64,000 nucleotides of DNA from Oegoconia quadripuncta (GCA_949316235.1 OX438744.1:35522778-35586777), one strand, 5' to 3'; counted from the first letter of the stretch, positions 1 through 10,290 are shown. Notes: a model not told the origin generated them from the letters alone. Numbers and translations are program-made.

Positions 1-247
1 GTAGGCTGTTGTTGTGGGAGTTAAAATATTTAATTTTATTTATATTTATTTTACACAAAATAATAACACACATTGTTTAGCTTTGTATACGTCCAATCTA
101 TTCTTTGACATATACCAAGGTTGACTGAAACAGATTCCTTTATAGGAAAAGTCCTAGATTGCTAAGATAAATTTTAAGTTAAGTATAATTTATTCATGTA
201 TAAGTCAATGGCGTACAATAAAGCATTTACAAAGGAACAGCTTTATC
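1..247. other. Unassigned AT-rich flank
   Basis: Nothing recognised on either strand: no long frame, no element end, no tandem structure. Confidence 0.5.
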
Positions 248-405
248 ATTAATACCATTGCTGTGTTCCAATTGTCAAAGATAAGATAGCCAGTCCCTTA
301 AATAAGATGGGGTTTCCGGGTCAGAATGCTTCGACCTTTGGGCTCATCTTTACTTAACATCAGGTGTTATTGAGTCATGTCCTAACCCGTTGTGCAAAAA
401 AAAAA
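248..405 (+). repeat. SINE-A, 5'-truncated 3' body
   Basis: Matches the 3' half of the SINE-A family, whose best copy is at 21063-21381. The hallmarks are present in order: TGTGTTCC, AAGATAAGATAGCCAGTCCC, GGGTTTCCGGGTCAG, a CATCTTTACTTAACATCAGG block and CCCGTTGTGC, followed by an A-rich tail. The tRNA-derived head is missing. Several substitutions against the other copies make it an older insertion. Confidence 0.85.
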
Positions 406-454
406 CAAATAAAATTGGTTTCATTAAAGTACATAATCTTCTTGCCCTAGCTCC

Positions 455-905
455 AATTTATTTGAGGTCGGCGCAGTACGTCTTTTTCTTCCAATCTCCT
501 CTATCAGCCGTTACCTCATCATTCACGCCCTTTTCGTTCTTATCACCCATCACACAATCCATCCATCTTTTCCGTGGTCTTCCTCGTCCTATCCAACCAT
601 TGACATCCATATTCACTACTCTCTTATTAACATGCGTTTCATCCCTCCTCATAACATGTCCATACCAAGCCAAACGGTTTCATTTCAACTTTTCTGTTAC
701 GGGTGCCACTTTTAAACTCCCTCTTTCATACTCTTTCCTTATTTTATCCATCCTCGTCACTCCACTCATCCATCTCAACATTCTCATCTCTGCTGCATGC
801 AATTTTCTTTCATCCATCTTCTTCATGGCCCAACACTGATCCATACATTACGACAGGTCTTATTATGGATTTATAAATTTTGCCCTTTATATTAAAGTTA
901 TGTAA
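455..905 (-). mobile_element. RTE-like LINE remnant, reverse transcriptase C-terminus
   Basis: The minus strand encodes the C-terminal end of an RTE/BovB-type non-LTR retrotransposon protein. Visible in order are KLHAAEMRMLRWMSGV, DKIRKEYERGSLKVAP, NRLAWYGHVMRR, GRGRPRKRWMDCV and a stop just after YCADLK. The WYGHVMRR and RPRKRWMDC blocks are typical of this family's C-terminus. There is an in-frame TGA just before NRLAW and a frame shift further upstream, so it is a dead copy. The open frames on the plus strand over the same bases are shadows of this fragment. Confidence 0.8.
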
Positions 906-1200
906 TTCGTAAAGTTGTGGATTGTGAGCGTACTCGTGTATTTTACCAGTGAGGGACAGCGGCGTCATGGTTAGGAGCTCCCATAATATTTGCGATCGCC
1001 AATCCGCCTGCCCAGTGTAGCGATTTAGGACAAATTCTCCTATCGAAAGTGAACACGCGAAAATGTTCCAATTGTAGCATTTCGTTATTTGTTCGACAAT
1101 ACTTAATCATAATAGGGGCGATATATTCGAATGTTCTCAGATAACTATCTTTATTACTTTTCCGTATCTTTGTACCTACCTTGTGAACCAAATTGTCAGT
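906..1200. repeat. Fragment sharing a 45-bp block with 16.2 kb
   Basis: A block at about 1000-1048 reads, in reverse complement, GAATTTGTCCTAAATCGC then ACACTGGGCAGGCGG. The same block occurs in direct orientation at 16218-16262. An 82-codon open frame covers it on the minus strand, but I recognise no protein family. It is most likely the edge of a dispersed element whose full extent is not visible here. Confidence 0.5.
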
Positions 1201-1825
1201 TTTAACAAATCCAATAATTAGGAACCACGTAACATATCTTTACTTTATAATATCATTACCCACACGCAATTCTTCAAATTTATGAACATGGCGAATTCGT
1301 GATATACAAAATACTTTCGTTTATGGCCGCAAAATAAATACCTACCTCAATTTTACATTTTAATTGGTTATGCGCATTTGTATATTTAGAATAGAAAGTT
1401 TTATTAAGTCATTGATTTCAGTTAATAATAGAGATGGGCAGAATTTATTAGTGTTTAGTGACACGGTCACGACTGTGGGTTTTCGACATCTATTCCTTTT
1501 GGTGACAGCGCAATTGTAGCCTGCCTTGTCACTTGTGCAACTTCTTGTACCGAACGACTGCGTACTTGTTTAGTCCTCAATAACTTCAACCTTTGGCCTC
1601 ATTTTCAATGCAAATCTTATGCGTAGTCATAAAAAAAATATTTGCTTAAGTAAAAATTTAAGCAGCCTCATAATCACTGATATCAAACATAGTCGCTGAC
1701 TGCCTCTGTCTGTTTCTTCGCTTGCTTTTTCTAAACCTAGCCATAGATTTTGATAGGGTTCTCACTATAATTTTGAGAATTTCTATCGGAGGATTACTTG
1801 TATAACACACGCATATTATATTTAT
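1201..1825. other. Unassigned AT-rich stretch
   Basis: Nothing recognised. No inverted termini, no A-tailed element, no frame with family signature. Confidence 0.4.
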
Positions 1826-2395
1826 TAAAATAGGACCTAGAGTGTCTCTTGGAGATAAGTTTAAGGAAATTAATATCTTAACAATGGCATCTCAATACAT
1901 GTATGAGAATTTGTTATATGCAAAAAAAATTTAACCTTATTCACTAAAAATAGTGATAGGCACAAATACAAGGAATAAGAACCAGTTATCTGTTTATGTT
2001 AGCCGACTTCACAAAGTTAGTAAATCCTTCAAAGGGCAATGTATACGCTTTTATAATAAGGTTCCAGTAGACATTCAAAATTTGCCTTTAAATAAATTTA
2101 AAGCAATCATAAAACAGAAATTACTAACAAAAGGCTATTATAAAATCACTGGCTATTTGAATGATAAGCAAGCATGGACATAGCTGTCTTATTATTCATA
2201 TAATTATCAAATCGCAACCAATAATCTGTTTAAAATAGCAACCCTAGAGTTTCTTGCTCGTTCTTCTCTGGGGAGTCAGCTTTGTGAATGAGCAGTAAAT
2301 TTTAAATTTAAATGTAATATTAATAGTGACGTTTTCAAGTGATAATTTTTATCCTATGAAATAAAATGTTTTGATTTTATTTGATTTGATAATAA
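1826..2395 (+). mobile_element. LINE-K, RT C-terminus plus 3' UTR
   Basis: A 5'-truncated non-LTR retrotransposon, probably of the CR1/jockey group. It encodes a broken frame with ASQYMYENLL, then NTRNKNQL, IRFYNKVPVDIQNL and KGYYKITGYLNDKQAW, ending at TAG (2181-2183). After that comes a 3' UTR with GCAACCCTAGAGTTTCTTG and a tail ending in AATAAAATGTTTTGATTTT. Parallel copies lie at 7700-8300, 9745-10290 and, inverted, at 61660-62160. A stop near 1931 separates two parts of the frame, so it is non-functional. Confidence 0.8.
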
Positions 2396-2811
2396 TATTT
2401 CGGAATTTCACCAAATTTTGTAACCTATCACATTCTGGGGACCAAAACGAATCCAATGACCTTGCCCTTCAAAATTGGTCAAAGCACTATTTTGACCTCT
2501 AAAAAAAAGTGATCGTTGGTTCACTTAAAGTGGAATTATAAATTTATTTTGGTTGTTAAAATAAAACACTGGGTTTATGGTAATAATCAAATGGTATTTA
2601 ATGATTAGTAATTTTAACAAAGGTTGGAAGTTGGATTGGGTTTCTATTTTAAGAAAAGAATAGTCCCTTTAAAATAAGTGATTTTTTGAATTTATGTCTT
2701 GGATGGACTACTTTGGTAAAGCGCGACCTTTTAATATTTCATGGCGGCTACGGGACACAGCCTAAAACCGCCACTGTCCCGCCTAAAGCGGGACTTATGG
2801 TCATTTTAACA
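2396..2811. other. Unassigned stretch with small GC hairpin
   Basis: No element recognised. A short perfect stem (GTCCCGC, 5-nt loop, GCGGGAC) lies at about 2777-2795. Confidence 0.4.
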
Positions 2812-3395
2812 CCTCTTACTATTTGGGGTCGCCGCAGTACGTATTAGGTCCTTACCTATGAAATTGATGTATTGTAGAAGAATTTCATTATGACTGGTTT
2901 CTGCATACAAACATTTTTGAATTTTTTTGGGAACGGTAAATCCAAATTTAGCTTAACTTTGTGTGTATTATCGGATAATATTAAGTTAAATATAGGCAGC
3001 GTTAATTTTTAAAAGTAACCGCTTTATAAAAGATTCTGCGAATCTAAGAAATAATATGGGAAGCTCATGAAAAGAGCTGTGTTCAAGTTTTTTTTATTAT
3101 ATGATTTAGCTCAGACATAAAAAAATATTTCATGTGAAATCTTGAAAATATGTTCTATTTTCCAAATAAATAAATTTGGAAATAGCTATAGAATCGTAGG
3201 AGTTGGTACATTATGATTAACGAAGAAAAAAATTTCCAATTTCATAGGTAAAAGACCTAATATTTTTCATCCATTCTCCTCTGTCATCATTTACGCCTTT
3301 TTCATTCATATCATCCCTCACAGAATCCATCCATCTTTTCCGTGGTCTCCCTCTTCCTTTCCATCCATCGAGATTCTCATCACTATTACGTATAA
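2812..3395 (-). mobile_element. RTE-like LINE fragment split by MITE-D
   Basis: The two halves (2812-2843 and 3261-3395) match the 3' end of the RTE-like LINE at 455-905: GGTCGCCGCAGTACGTA on the left, then TTTTTCATCCATTCTCCTC and the RPRKRWMDC-coding block (antisense) on the right. Removing the MITE and one TA restores continuous alignment with the other copy, so this LINE fragment was here first. Confidence 0.8.
2844..3260 (+). mobile_element. MITE-D, mariner-type non-autonomous element, 417 bp
   Basis: It begins TTAGGTCCTTACCTATGAAA and ends with the inverted form TTTCATAGGTAAAAGACCTAA. A TA dinucleotide lies on both sides (2842-2843 and 3261-3262), the target duplication of Tc1/mariner elements. 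The termini resemble, from memory, those of cecropia-type mariner elements of silk moths; that subfamily name is tentative. There is no transposase frame. It is inserted in an RTE-like LINE fragment. Confidence 0.85.
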
Positions 3396-3786
3396 TCTAT
3401 TTATTAGACTAAACAAAATAATACTTTACTAGGTTATAAGTTCATTCCTCCTAACCATGTGGTACATTACTGGTTTTCTATGTGTAGTCATTGTACGCCA
3501 CAGTTGGTCATGTTACCATTTGTCATATCATATTACTATGCGCTCACATTGTGACATAATCCGACATTGTTGTGTCACAAACAGAACAATGAGTGTTCTT
3601 TAGTGCTCCGATATTATATCACAGATTTGTTAAAGGTTATATAGATTACAGTGGTTCATTGTATTTGCAATCAGGTAACATAGTCCAGTGCTGGACACCA
3701 TTATCAAGCAATTACCTGCACTACTTTTATATCTAATAATAGGCTACATGTTGTTTTGGCCCCCCCAAATTCTAGAAACTATAATA
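3396..3786. other. Unassigned stretch
   Basis: Nothing recognised between the RTE fragment and the next MITE-D. A run of C (about 3761-3766) is the only compositional oddity. Confidence 0.4.
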
Positions 3787-4210
3787 TTGGGTCTTTACCT
3801 ATGAAATTGGAGTTCTTTTTCTTCGTTCATCTTATGTACCAATTCCTGCGATTTTCAAAGCTATATCCAAATTTGTTTTTTATTTGGAAAATGGAATATT
3901 ATTTCAAGGTTTCACATGAAATATTTTTTTAATTTCTGGGCTAAATCACATAATAAAAAAATTTTGAACAGAGCTCTTTCCATGTGCTTCCCATAATATT
4001 TCTTAGATTCGCCAATACTTTTGTAAAACGGTTACTTTTAAAAATTAACGCTGCCTATACTTAACTTAATGTTATCCGATAATACACACAAAGTTTAGCT
4101 AAATTTGGATTTGCCGTTCCCAAAAAAAAATTCAAAAATGTTTGTATGCAGAAAACAGTCTTATCGAAATTCTTCATACAAAACGTCAATTTCATAGGTA
4201 AGGACTTAAT
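3787..4210 (-). mobile_element. MITE-D, second copy, 424 bp
   Basis: Same family as 2844-3260 in the opposite orientation. It starts TTGGGTCTTTACCTATGAAA and ends TTTCATAGGTAAGGACTTAA, flanked by TA at 3785-3786 and 4211-4212. The interior shares the GGTTACTTTTAAAAATTAACG and TTATCCGATAATACACACAA blocks in reverse order relative to the first copy. Confidence 0.85.
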
Positions 4211-4336
4211 ACCAACAAACTATTGTCAATAACTAAGCCAAAAACTTAATCCCTATCTACCACGGGGAGGATGACTTTCTTTTAATTCTGTTAACAATAC
4301 AACAACATTAAGTGTAAATGACGTCATTTAAAGATT

Positions 4337-4687
4337 ATGCAGTCGCATTCGCTATTCATTTTCGATTGGCGAAGTTAAGCAATGTCTGGCGTGGTCAGTC
4401 CTTGGATGGGTGACCACTGGTGGCATTTTAATACGACTTCGTGGTTCGGATGGCACGTTAAATAGTGGGTCCGGTTGTTTTCAATTGAAGGCAGTCGTTA
4501 AACCAAATCGGTGGCTTAGAAGGGCGTCTTAAAAACACTTGACTATCAGGTGGCCACTATTCTGAGACAAATCCAACAATCCTCACTGGGCCCGCGTGGT
4601 GATTTATGACCCTTAACTCTCTCTCAGTGAGAGGACGCTATGTCCCAACAGTTAGGCTGTAACATGTAAGGCTGTTGATGATGACAA
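4337..4687 (+). mobile_element. 5S rRNA-derived SINE (SINE-5S)
   Basis: The head contains a clear 5S rRNA internal promoter: GAAGTTAAGCAATGTCTGGC (A-box region), GTGGTCAG (intermediate element) and CCTTGGATGGGTGACCAC (C-box region), as in 5S genes. The rest is not 5S. The body runs through CTATCAGGTGGCCACT to a tail with CTCTCAGTGAGAGGACGC, TGTCCCAACAG and GGCTGTTGATGATGAC, which resembles RTE-type LINE 3' ends. A nested copy lies at 31068-31675, and partial copies at 28305, 34026, 34362, 48112 and 63187. This copy retains both head and tail. Confidence 0.75.
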
Positions 4688-5564
4688 AATTTCAAATATA
4701 TTAAGCTAAAATATTAGTTTTTAATATTAAAATTATTACAACCTTTATAACAGCAATTAGTCAATTTCTAAAGAGACCACATCTTCGCCCTATGCATCTC
4801 TCCTTAACTGGTAAAATAAGTTAGCTTGTCCCCCAACCACATTTCACCTCATCTCCACTTAACATTGATTGAATCAATTTTCAGAGGATTCGCAAGTCCG
4901 ACTATTTTAAATGAATTCTTTCATGGGATACTGGGTACCTAGATCTGTTTTGGCAATACCACGGAAGGTAAACTGCTCCTTTTTACACAAGGAAACGACG
5001 TCATACATTCCAAACTTAAACACAATATCTAAAAAAAAAGTAAATTGATCCTTATCGTTAAGTACGGGAAATAAATAATTATATTTCAGTAACTACACGG
5101 GTGTTACAGTCATTTTGCATGCGTACCATATAAGGCCAGTGTTCCACTCAACTACTCGTTAAAGGTGATTGACCAATGCGAAGTCCGTATTATTACGAAC
5201 ACAAGCAGGTTCGTATACTATCCTTATTTAAAATCAAGTTTTTAATCGGCTAGATTGACAATGTCAGCTGTAAAGGTAATCGGGAAGTTCCTTCGTCTAA
5301 ACCGTCTAAAAATTAATATTTTTTATTTTAATTTTTATGGTCGATAGCCAATCTGTTCAATGTTATTTAAAGGCCAGAAACAATTAAGCTATAATATAAA
5401 TGAGACAGGAAGTAAACGCGACGTGACACTCGTCGCTGATTGGTGCAGGCGTAGGCTCCAATTGCAATTTATGAAACCTTAAGCAATTACCAAGTAACTT
5501 ACTGTATAGCTAGCTAGCTAAGTTAGCTAAGTATGAACGCCCAATCTACTGTTCTTCAACTAAC
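4688..5564. other. Unassigned AT-rich stretch
   Basis: Nothing recognised; a run of TAGCTAGCTAGCTAA-type repeats lies at about 5507-5530. Confidence 0.4.
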
Positions 5565-5670
5565 TCTATTGTTGACTGGAAGATATCCCGCTAATAATAA
5601 GTCCGCCTTGGTGCATAGATTTAAGTAAATTTATTTTGTAGTTATTTTCTTTTGTACAATACAGTGTTTA
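5565..5670 (+). repeat. LINE-G 3' tail, diverged
   Basis: Carries the motif GACTGGAAGATATCCCGCTA followed by ATAAGTCCGCC, diverged from the LINE-G tail at 10575-10721. No coding part is attached. Confidence 0.5.
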
Positions 5671-5798
5671 CATACTAACAAGTGGTTCACAATAATAACA
5701 CAGATTCGATATAGAGCAAAGACTTTGCGTTAGTAATAGAAAATCTTTGTTATAGATTATAAAAAAAAGGTATCACAAGAGTCTAAAATACTTTGCTT

Positions 5799-5826
5799 TC
5801 TTTTTTTTTATGCACAACGGGTTGTT
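5799..5826 (-). repeat. SINE-A 3' end scrap
   Basis: A T-run followed by ATGCACAACGGGTTG is the reverse complement of the SINE-A 3' terminus with its A tail. Only the last bases of the element remain. Confidence 0.6.
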
Positions 5827-6538
5827 CTTATCATTAGAAGTGATTTCTTTCTAAAAACCAATGGGTAAAACAAATAGATAATCCTATTTGTAAGCAGGCA
5901 GGATAAACAAAGCTTAAAATGAGTCTTAAAAAACAACAGAAAACGGACGTTGTAAACGCTGATATTATATATAACTATTATCTAAATCGTTTTAATGACA
6001 AAGGTAATAAATATCTTTACAGACATATCTCCTCTCTACAACACATATTAGATAGATTTATTTACATATTACAGAAATATACAAAAATATTCGAAAGCAC
6101 ACGACTCCCGTTTACTCGCAAAACGTTTTAATGTTTCATCAGTGTTTTTGGGTCAATAAGTCCGCTATATCGCCACAATTTACCTTAATTCTCCTCAATC
6201 ACCTCACTTAAGTTTAACCATTAATGGTAATGTCCACTTAATTTTGTCCAAATGCCAACACCACGGTAAAGACACTCAGTGTACGTCCAAAAAAGATTGA
6301 ATTTCTTTTGGTATGGTCCACTAATTGTTAGTGTTAATATTTGTGGCGAAACTTCCTATAGTCTTAAAGTTCCTGATTTTTTGTAGAAGGATAGAGTATC
6401 CATCATGTCTTCTAACTATTCTGCAGCTTGCTTTAGGTATAGTATAGGTATTTAGTTATAAAACCTACAATATTAAATTAAATTAAATATTAAAAAAAAA
6501 AAAAAAAACTTTATATTTTCTAAAAATAGTTTATTGAG
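5827..6538. other. Unassigned AT-rich stretch
   Basis: A 70-codon frame starting at 5919 has an ATG but is lysine/asparagine/tyrosine-rich, as expected for random AT-rich DNA. An A-run (about 6490-6508) lies just before the copia-type tandem array. Confidence 0.4.
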
Positions 6539-7302
6539 TGTTGAGGTTGTAAAACTCCAGCTTTTAATCCTGGCTAGTTCGCAAGGTTTTTGTGGGTTGA
6601 TGGCGGTTGTCATTTGTCGCGCTCTCGGTGAAAAATTCTGAGCTGAGATACTTGGCGACGGAACATATGTTGGCCGACGTCCTGACGAAGCCTTTAGCAA
6701 GACCTAAGCATGAAGGTTTTGTTAAGGTTCTACTGCAACAAGCCAGGCTTAAGGGGCCGTGTTGAGGTTGTAAAACTCCAGCTTTTAATCCTGGCTAGCT
6801 CGCAAGGTTTTTGTGGGTTGATGGCGGTTGTCATCTGTCGCGCTCTCGGTGAAAAATTCTGAGCTCAGATACTTGGCGACGGAACATATGTTGGCCGATG
6901 TCCTGACGAAGCCTTTAGCAAGACCTGAGCATGAAGGTTTTGTTAAGGTTCTGCTGCAACAAGCCAGGCTTAAGGGGCCGTGTTGGGGTTGTAAAATTCC
7001 AGCTTTTAATCCTGGCTAGTTCGCAAGGTTTTTGTGGGTTGATGGCGGTTGTCATCTGTCGCGCTCTCGGTGAAAAATTCTGAGCTCAGATACTTGGCGA
7101 CGGAACATATGTTGGCCGATGTCCTGACGAAGCCTTTAGCAAGACCTGAGCATGAAGGTTTTGTTAAGGTTCTACTGCAACAAGCCAGGCTTAAGGGGCC
7201 GTGTTGGGGTTGTAAAACTCCAGCTTTTAATCCTGGCTAGTTCGCAAGGTTTTTGTGGGTTGATGGCGGTTGTCATCTGTCGCGCTCTCGGTGAAAAATT
7301 CT
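6539..7302 (+). repeat. 221-bp tandem array of a copia-type RNase H/LTR junction
   Basis: About 3.5 direct repeats with a period of exactly 221 bp (TTGAGGTTG or TTGGGGTTG at 6541, 6762, 6983 and 7204). Each full unit has a non-coding part starting TGTTGAGG, as LTRs of Ty1/copia elements often do, then a coding part reading SELRYLATEHMLADVLTKPL and EHEGFVKVLLQQARLKG. The ADVLTKPL block is the C-terminal signature of copia-type RNase H. AAGGGG before the next TGTTG could be a polypurine tract. Units differ at only a handful of positions, so amplification was recent. No upstream pol, integrase or gag is present. Confidence 0.85.
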
Positions 7303-7479
7303 ACGTCAATCGTAAATGATATTTTAGACTTCTATTGCTGATTTATATTTCCAATATTGAGTCGTAATATTCGCCCTCGGTAAAATTTTTCGTAAACACA
7401 AAGGAGTTATTAATCGATTTAAAAAAAAATAGTTACAGGAGCTCCGAGTACGCACTGAAATTCGCAGTGGTAATTTTAA
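7303..7479. other. Stretch following the copia array, possibly more LTR
   Basis: The last partial unit departs from the others right after GTGAAAAATTCT and runs into unique sequence. This could be the remaining LTR or simply flanking DNA; no terminal CA with target duplication could be fixed. Confidence 0.35.
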
Positions 7480-7666
7480 TCTAATCGAAAGTTTGGATGT
7501 TTGTTTGTTTCGTTGCTCAATAACGGCGACACGGATGAACTGATTTGGATGAAATTTAATATATAAGTAGAATATACCCTATATAATATTTTATATCCCG
7601 AAAACGGGAGCAGTTCCCGCGGGATAAACAAATTTCGGTGTTAAAGTTATTCCAGCGGAAAGCTAG
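7480..7666 (+). mobile_element. Helitron-like element (Lep1-type), 187 bp
   Basis: Starts TCTAATCGAAAGTTTGGATG and ends GGAAAGCTAG, with A before and T after, the A|T insertion rule of Helitrons. The body has ATGAAATTT, ATACCCTATAT and CGCGGGATAAACAAATTTC shared with about ten other copies here. Non-autonomous: no Rep/helicase frame. Confidence 0.8.
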
Positions 7667-7699
7667 TAGTCTATATATTATTAGTAAATACCTATACTA

Positions 7700-8300
7700 T
7701 ATCTAAAGCAAGCTACCGATTTGTTAAAAAACATTTTTATTCTATCACTGACAGGCACTCTATCCATGTGCAAAAAAATCATGGCTTTTAAGATTATGGG
7801 AAGCTACTTACAGGACAGTATGCGCCCTAGCGTAAAGATAAGGGAATTAACTACTAGAAACAAAAATAAAATTGAAATTCCACAATTTAGACTTAGCAAG
7901 GTTAGCACATCCTTTGTGGGACACAGCATACGCTTTTACAATAAAATACCAGAACATGTAGGTATTGAGTTGAACAGAGCAGGAATTTAAATGCCACATT
8001 AAAGAAACTCTGTGTAAGAAGGGTTATTACAGGATAGATGATTATTTAGGCGATAAGGAGGTCTGGTGTTAGCTGGTCGTTATGTTAATTGCTTTTGTTT
8101 TGTAATATGTAATATAAAATGTAATATTGCGGAAACCAATTGAAAAGGTGTGTTGTTGCGGAGTTTCTTGTCGCTTCTTCTCCCTAACCATAACACCGTG
8201 TGAAGCGATGTAGTTTAAAAAAAAATAACCTGTTGACTTTCATTAAGTGATATTTTTGTATCCTACATTGAATAAAATATTTTTGATTTTAATTTTTGAA
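7700..8300 (+). mobile_element. LINE-K, RT C-terminus plus 3' UTR, frameshifted
   Basis: Encodes MAFKIMGSYLQDSMRPSVK, FRLSKVSTSFVGHSIRFYNK and, after a frame shift at about 7965-7990, KGYYRIDDYLGDKEVW then TAG. The 3' UTR has TTTCTTGTCGCTTCTTCTCC and the tail AATAAAATATTTTTGATTTT. The frame shift makes it a dead copy. SINE-C follows a few bases after the tail. Confidence 0.8.
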
Positions 8301-8312
8301 CGTCTAAGGGAA

Positions 8313-8548
8313 TGACGACCGATTGGTGTAGTGGATAGTCACCCTATCAGCGAAACCAACGGTTGCGGGTTCGAATCCCGCGAGGGGTAAATGTTTGTAT
8401 GATGAATACGAACATTTATTCCCGAGTCTTGCATGTTTATATAAATATTTATGTATGTTTATCCGTTATCTAGTAACCATAGCATAAGCTTTGCTTAGTT
8501 TGGGACTAGATGATTGGTGTAAGTGTCCGAAATATTTATTTATTTATT
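8313..8548 (+). mobile_element. SINE-C, tRNA-headed, near complete
   Basis: The head has an A-box-like GATTGGTGTAGTGGATAG and a B box GGTTCGAATCC within CGGTTGCGGGTTCGAATCCC. The body follows with TGATGAATACGAACATTTAT, TATCTAGTAACC, GCTTTGCTTAGTTTGGGACT and a (TATT)n-like tail after GTGTCCGAAATA. It is the best plus-strand reference for the family. Confidence 0.85.
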
Positions 8549-9389
8549 CATTTAATGGATAGAAGTATCGAGTTTTCATAATTTACTTCTAGTGCTTACG
8601 TGATACCAAATTTGGTGATCGATCGCAAGCAATTTTTAGCAATCGAGAGCCGAAATTATTACATGGTACAGTTACTGGCCTTAATACGGTGACATTTCTC
8701 TAACAGAAACACAAGGCCAAACTAGATAGATACGCTATTTGTATAGAAAGTAGTGTACGTATGTCCGATTTAATTAAGCATGTGTTCCGGGTTCGTAGCT
8801 GTGATATTGTAGAGTCGTACGACCTTGAGCGTACGGTATGTAGATTACATTAGATTTTTTACTATATCCTGCTCTATTTTAAATAAGAAATACCTATTGA
8901 CATCGACTTCGCTCGCGTTATACGTGTTAATACCGCTAGCGCCATCTACATTTTTTTATAGAACTAAAATTAACGAATTGCTTTGTTTTAACTTTTGCCG
9001 AAACACGTGTTTGATTATTTCTATGGTAAAGTTTAGATACCAACTATTATTTTTCAAGAAGCCGTGGGTCTTGATTTTTTGAAAAATTTCTTATCCCTAT
9101 TTGTACAATTGAACAGCCAAAAATTAGCAAAACAACCGTCTTCTGCATCATCAGATCTCAATCTTATGGGATCACTCTGGCGGTTAACTATATCTAACAA
9201 AAAAATTGTCATCAAAATCGATTATTTAATTGGCAAAGATATCGCGTAAGAAACATACAAAAAAAAAATACAATCTAATTCCTCCTCCTCCTTTTTGAAG
9301 TCGGTTAAATATCAATAAAATGATCAGTTTAAAGGAGTGAATCAGGGAATCTAATAAATATTAAAGCATATTTCAAATTAATGAATATA
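8549..9389. other. Unassigned stretch
   Basis: No element placed. A CTTTTTGAAGTCGGTTAA motif at about 9291-9308 recurs at about 45840 and looks like the end of a further dispersed repeat. The 85- and 61-codon frames at 8825 and 9064 show no family signature. Confidence 0.4.
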
Positions 9390-9724
9390 CCGGATGAGTT
9401 TTTTTATCGTAAGGAAAAAAATAGGGCATTTTAGGTAATTGAAATAGAAGTTATTGGCATAGGTAGTTTATTTTTTTTCAAAACCATCGTCGACACACAC
9501 ACACACGCGCATTCGTAGAGTTTCTATCATGCGAAATTTATTTGGAACTCATATTTTCTATTTCTTTTTATTTATTTAATGGAATGATGTAATTGCGTGG
9601 GATAGGCTACAAACGCGACCGTCAAATGACACACATTTGATAATATTGAAAAAAAAAATAATTAAACAACCTATGCCAATACCCTCTACTTCACTTACAT
9701 AATATGCCCTATTTTTTTCCTTTG
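9390..9724 (+). mobile_element. MITE-I, long terminal inverted repeats
   Basis: The left end reads CCGGATGAGTTTTTTTATCG, then AATAGGGCAT and GAAATAGAAGTTATTGGCAT. The right end carries the inverted forms ATGCCAATACCCTCTACTTC and ATATGCCCTATTTTTTTCC, giving arms of about 70-75 bp. Other copies lie at 36232-36822 (opposite orientation, interrupted by SINE-C) and 59968-60347. The interior GGCTACAAACGCGACCGTC is conserved. No coding capacity. Confidence 0.8.
9491..9510 (+). repeat. (CA)n microsatellite
   Basis: Short CA run inside MITE-I, ending in CGCGC; absent from the other MITE-I copies. Confidence 0.85.
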
Positions 9725-9744
9725 AAATACTTTTAAACCCCTAC

Positions 9745-10290
9745 AGAACACCTCGAGCGATTGTCTCAATGGGTCTTAGTACCCAGCGAAAAAATATTTC
9801 TGCATTCCCAAAAAACACTGATAAGCATAAGTTAAATTTGATATATAAGGACAAATTAGCCACCCCTATGTTCAGACTGAGCAAAGTTAATACATCATTT
9901 ATGGGACACTGTATACGCTTTTATAACCTTATACCTGAGAATATCATTAATCTAAATGAAAAACAATTTAAAAACCATGTCAAAACAACATTAACAAAAA
10001 AAGGTTATTACAAAATTTGTGACTACCTGAGTGACAAAAACGCTTGGTATACTTCGCCCAGCTCCCAAAAATTATAAAATTGTATTACTTGTATACCTTT
10101 ATAAATATAAAAAAAAGAATAGAAAAACGATCCTGTGGGTTTCTTGCGCCGCTTCTTTTCCCACAGATGATTTCCCTTTCCGAATCGGTGGTAGCTTGGA
10201 CATACTGACTGACCGAAAAATGCTTAAGCCCTATTTTTATTTCCAATAGATTTAAATTGACATTCAACAAATGATATCTTACGTTGAAAT
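9745..10290 (+). mobile_element. LINE-K, RT C-terminus plus 3' UTR
   Basis: The cleanest LINE-K terminal frame of the window, open from 9769 to the TAA at 10075-10077. It reads NKDKLATP-like sequence (here IYKDKLATPMFRLSKV), then FMGHCIRFYNLIPENI, KGYYKICDYLSDKNAW and SSQKL. The 3' UTR contains TTGCGCCGCTTCTTTTCCC and ACAGATGATTTCCCTTTCCG; part of this UTR recurs at 20170-20228. It is still only a 5'-truncated tail with no RT catalytic domain. Confidence 0.8.

Noticed and set aside
390..839. 149-codon plus-strand open frame
   Set aside because: It is the antisense shadow of the RTE-like LINE coding remnant, whose family motifs are all on the minus strand.
4375..4425. Possible 5S rRNA gene
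   Set aside because: Only the internal promoter portion matches; the 5' third and 3' end of 5S are missing and the sequence continues into a SINE body.
6828..7240. Two 63-codon frames that look like repeated small genes
   Set aside because: They are consecutive units of the copia-type tandem array; they start at non-ATG codons and encode only the tail of RNase H joined to LTR-like sequence.
6539..7302. CRISPR-like repeat array
   Set aside because: Units are 221 bp, contiguous and without spacers; the context is a eukaryotic retrotransposon.
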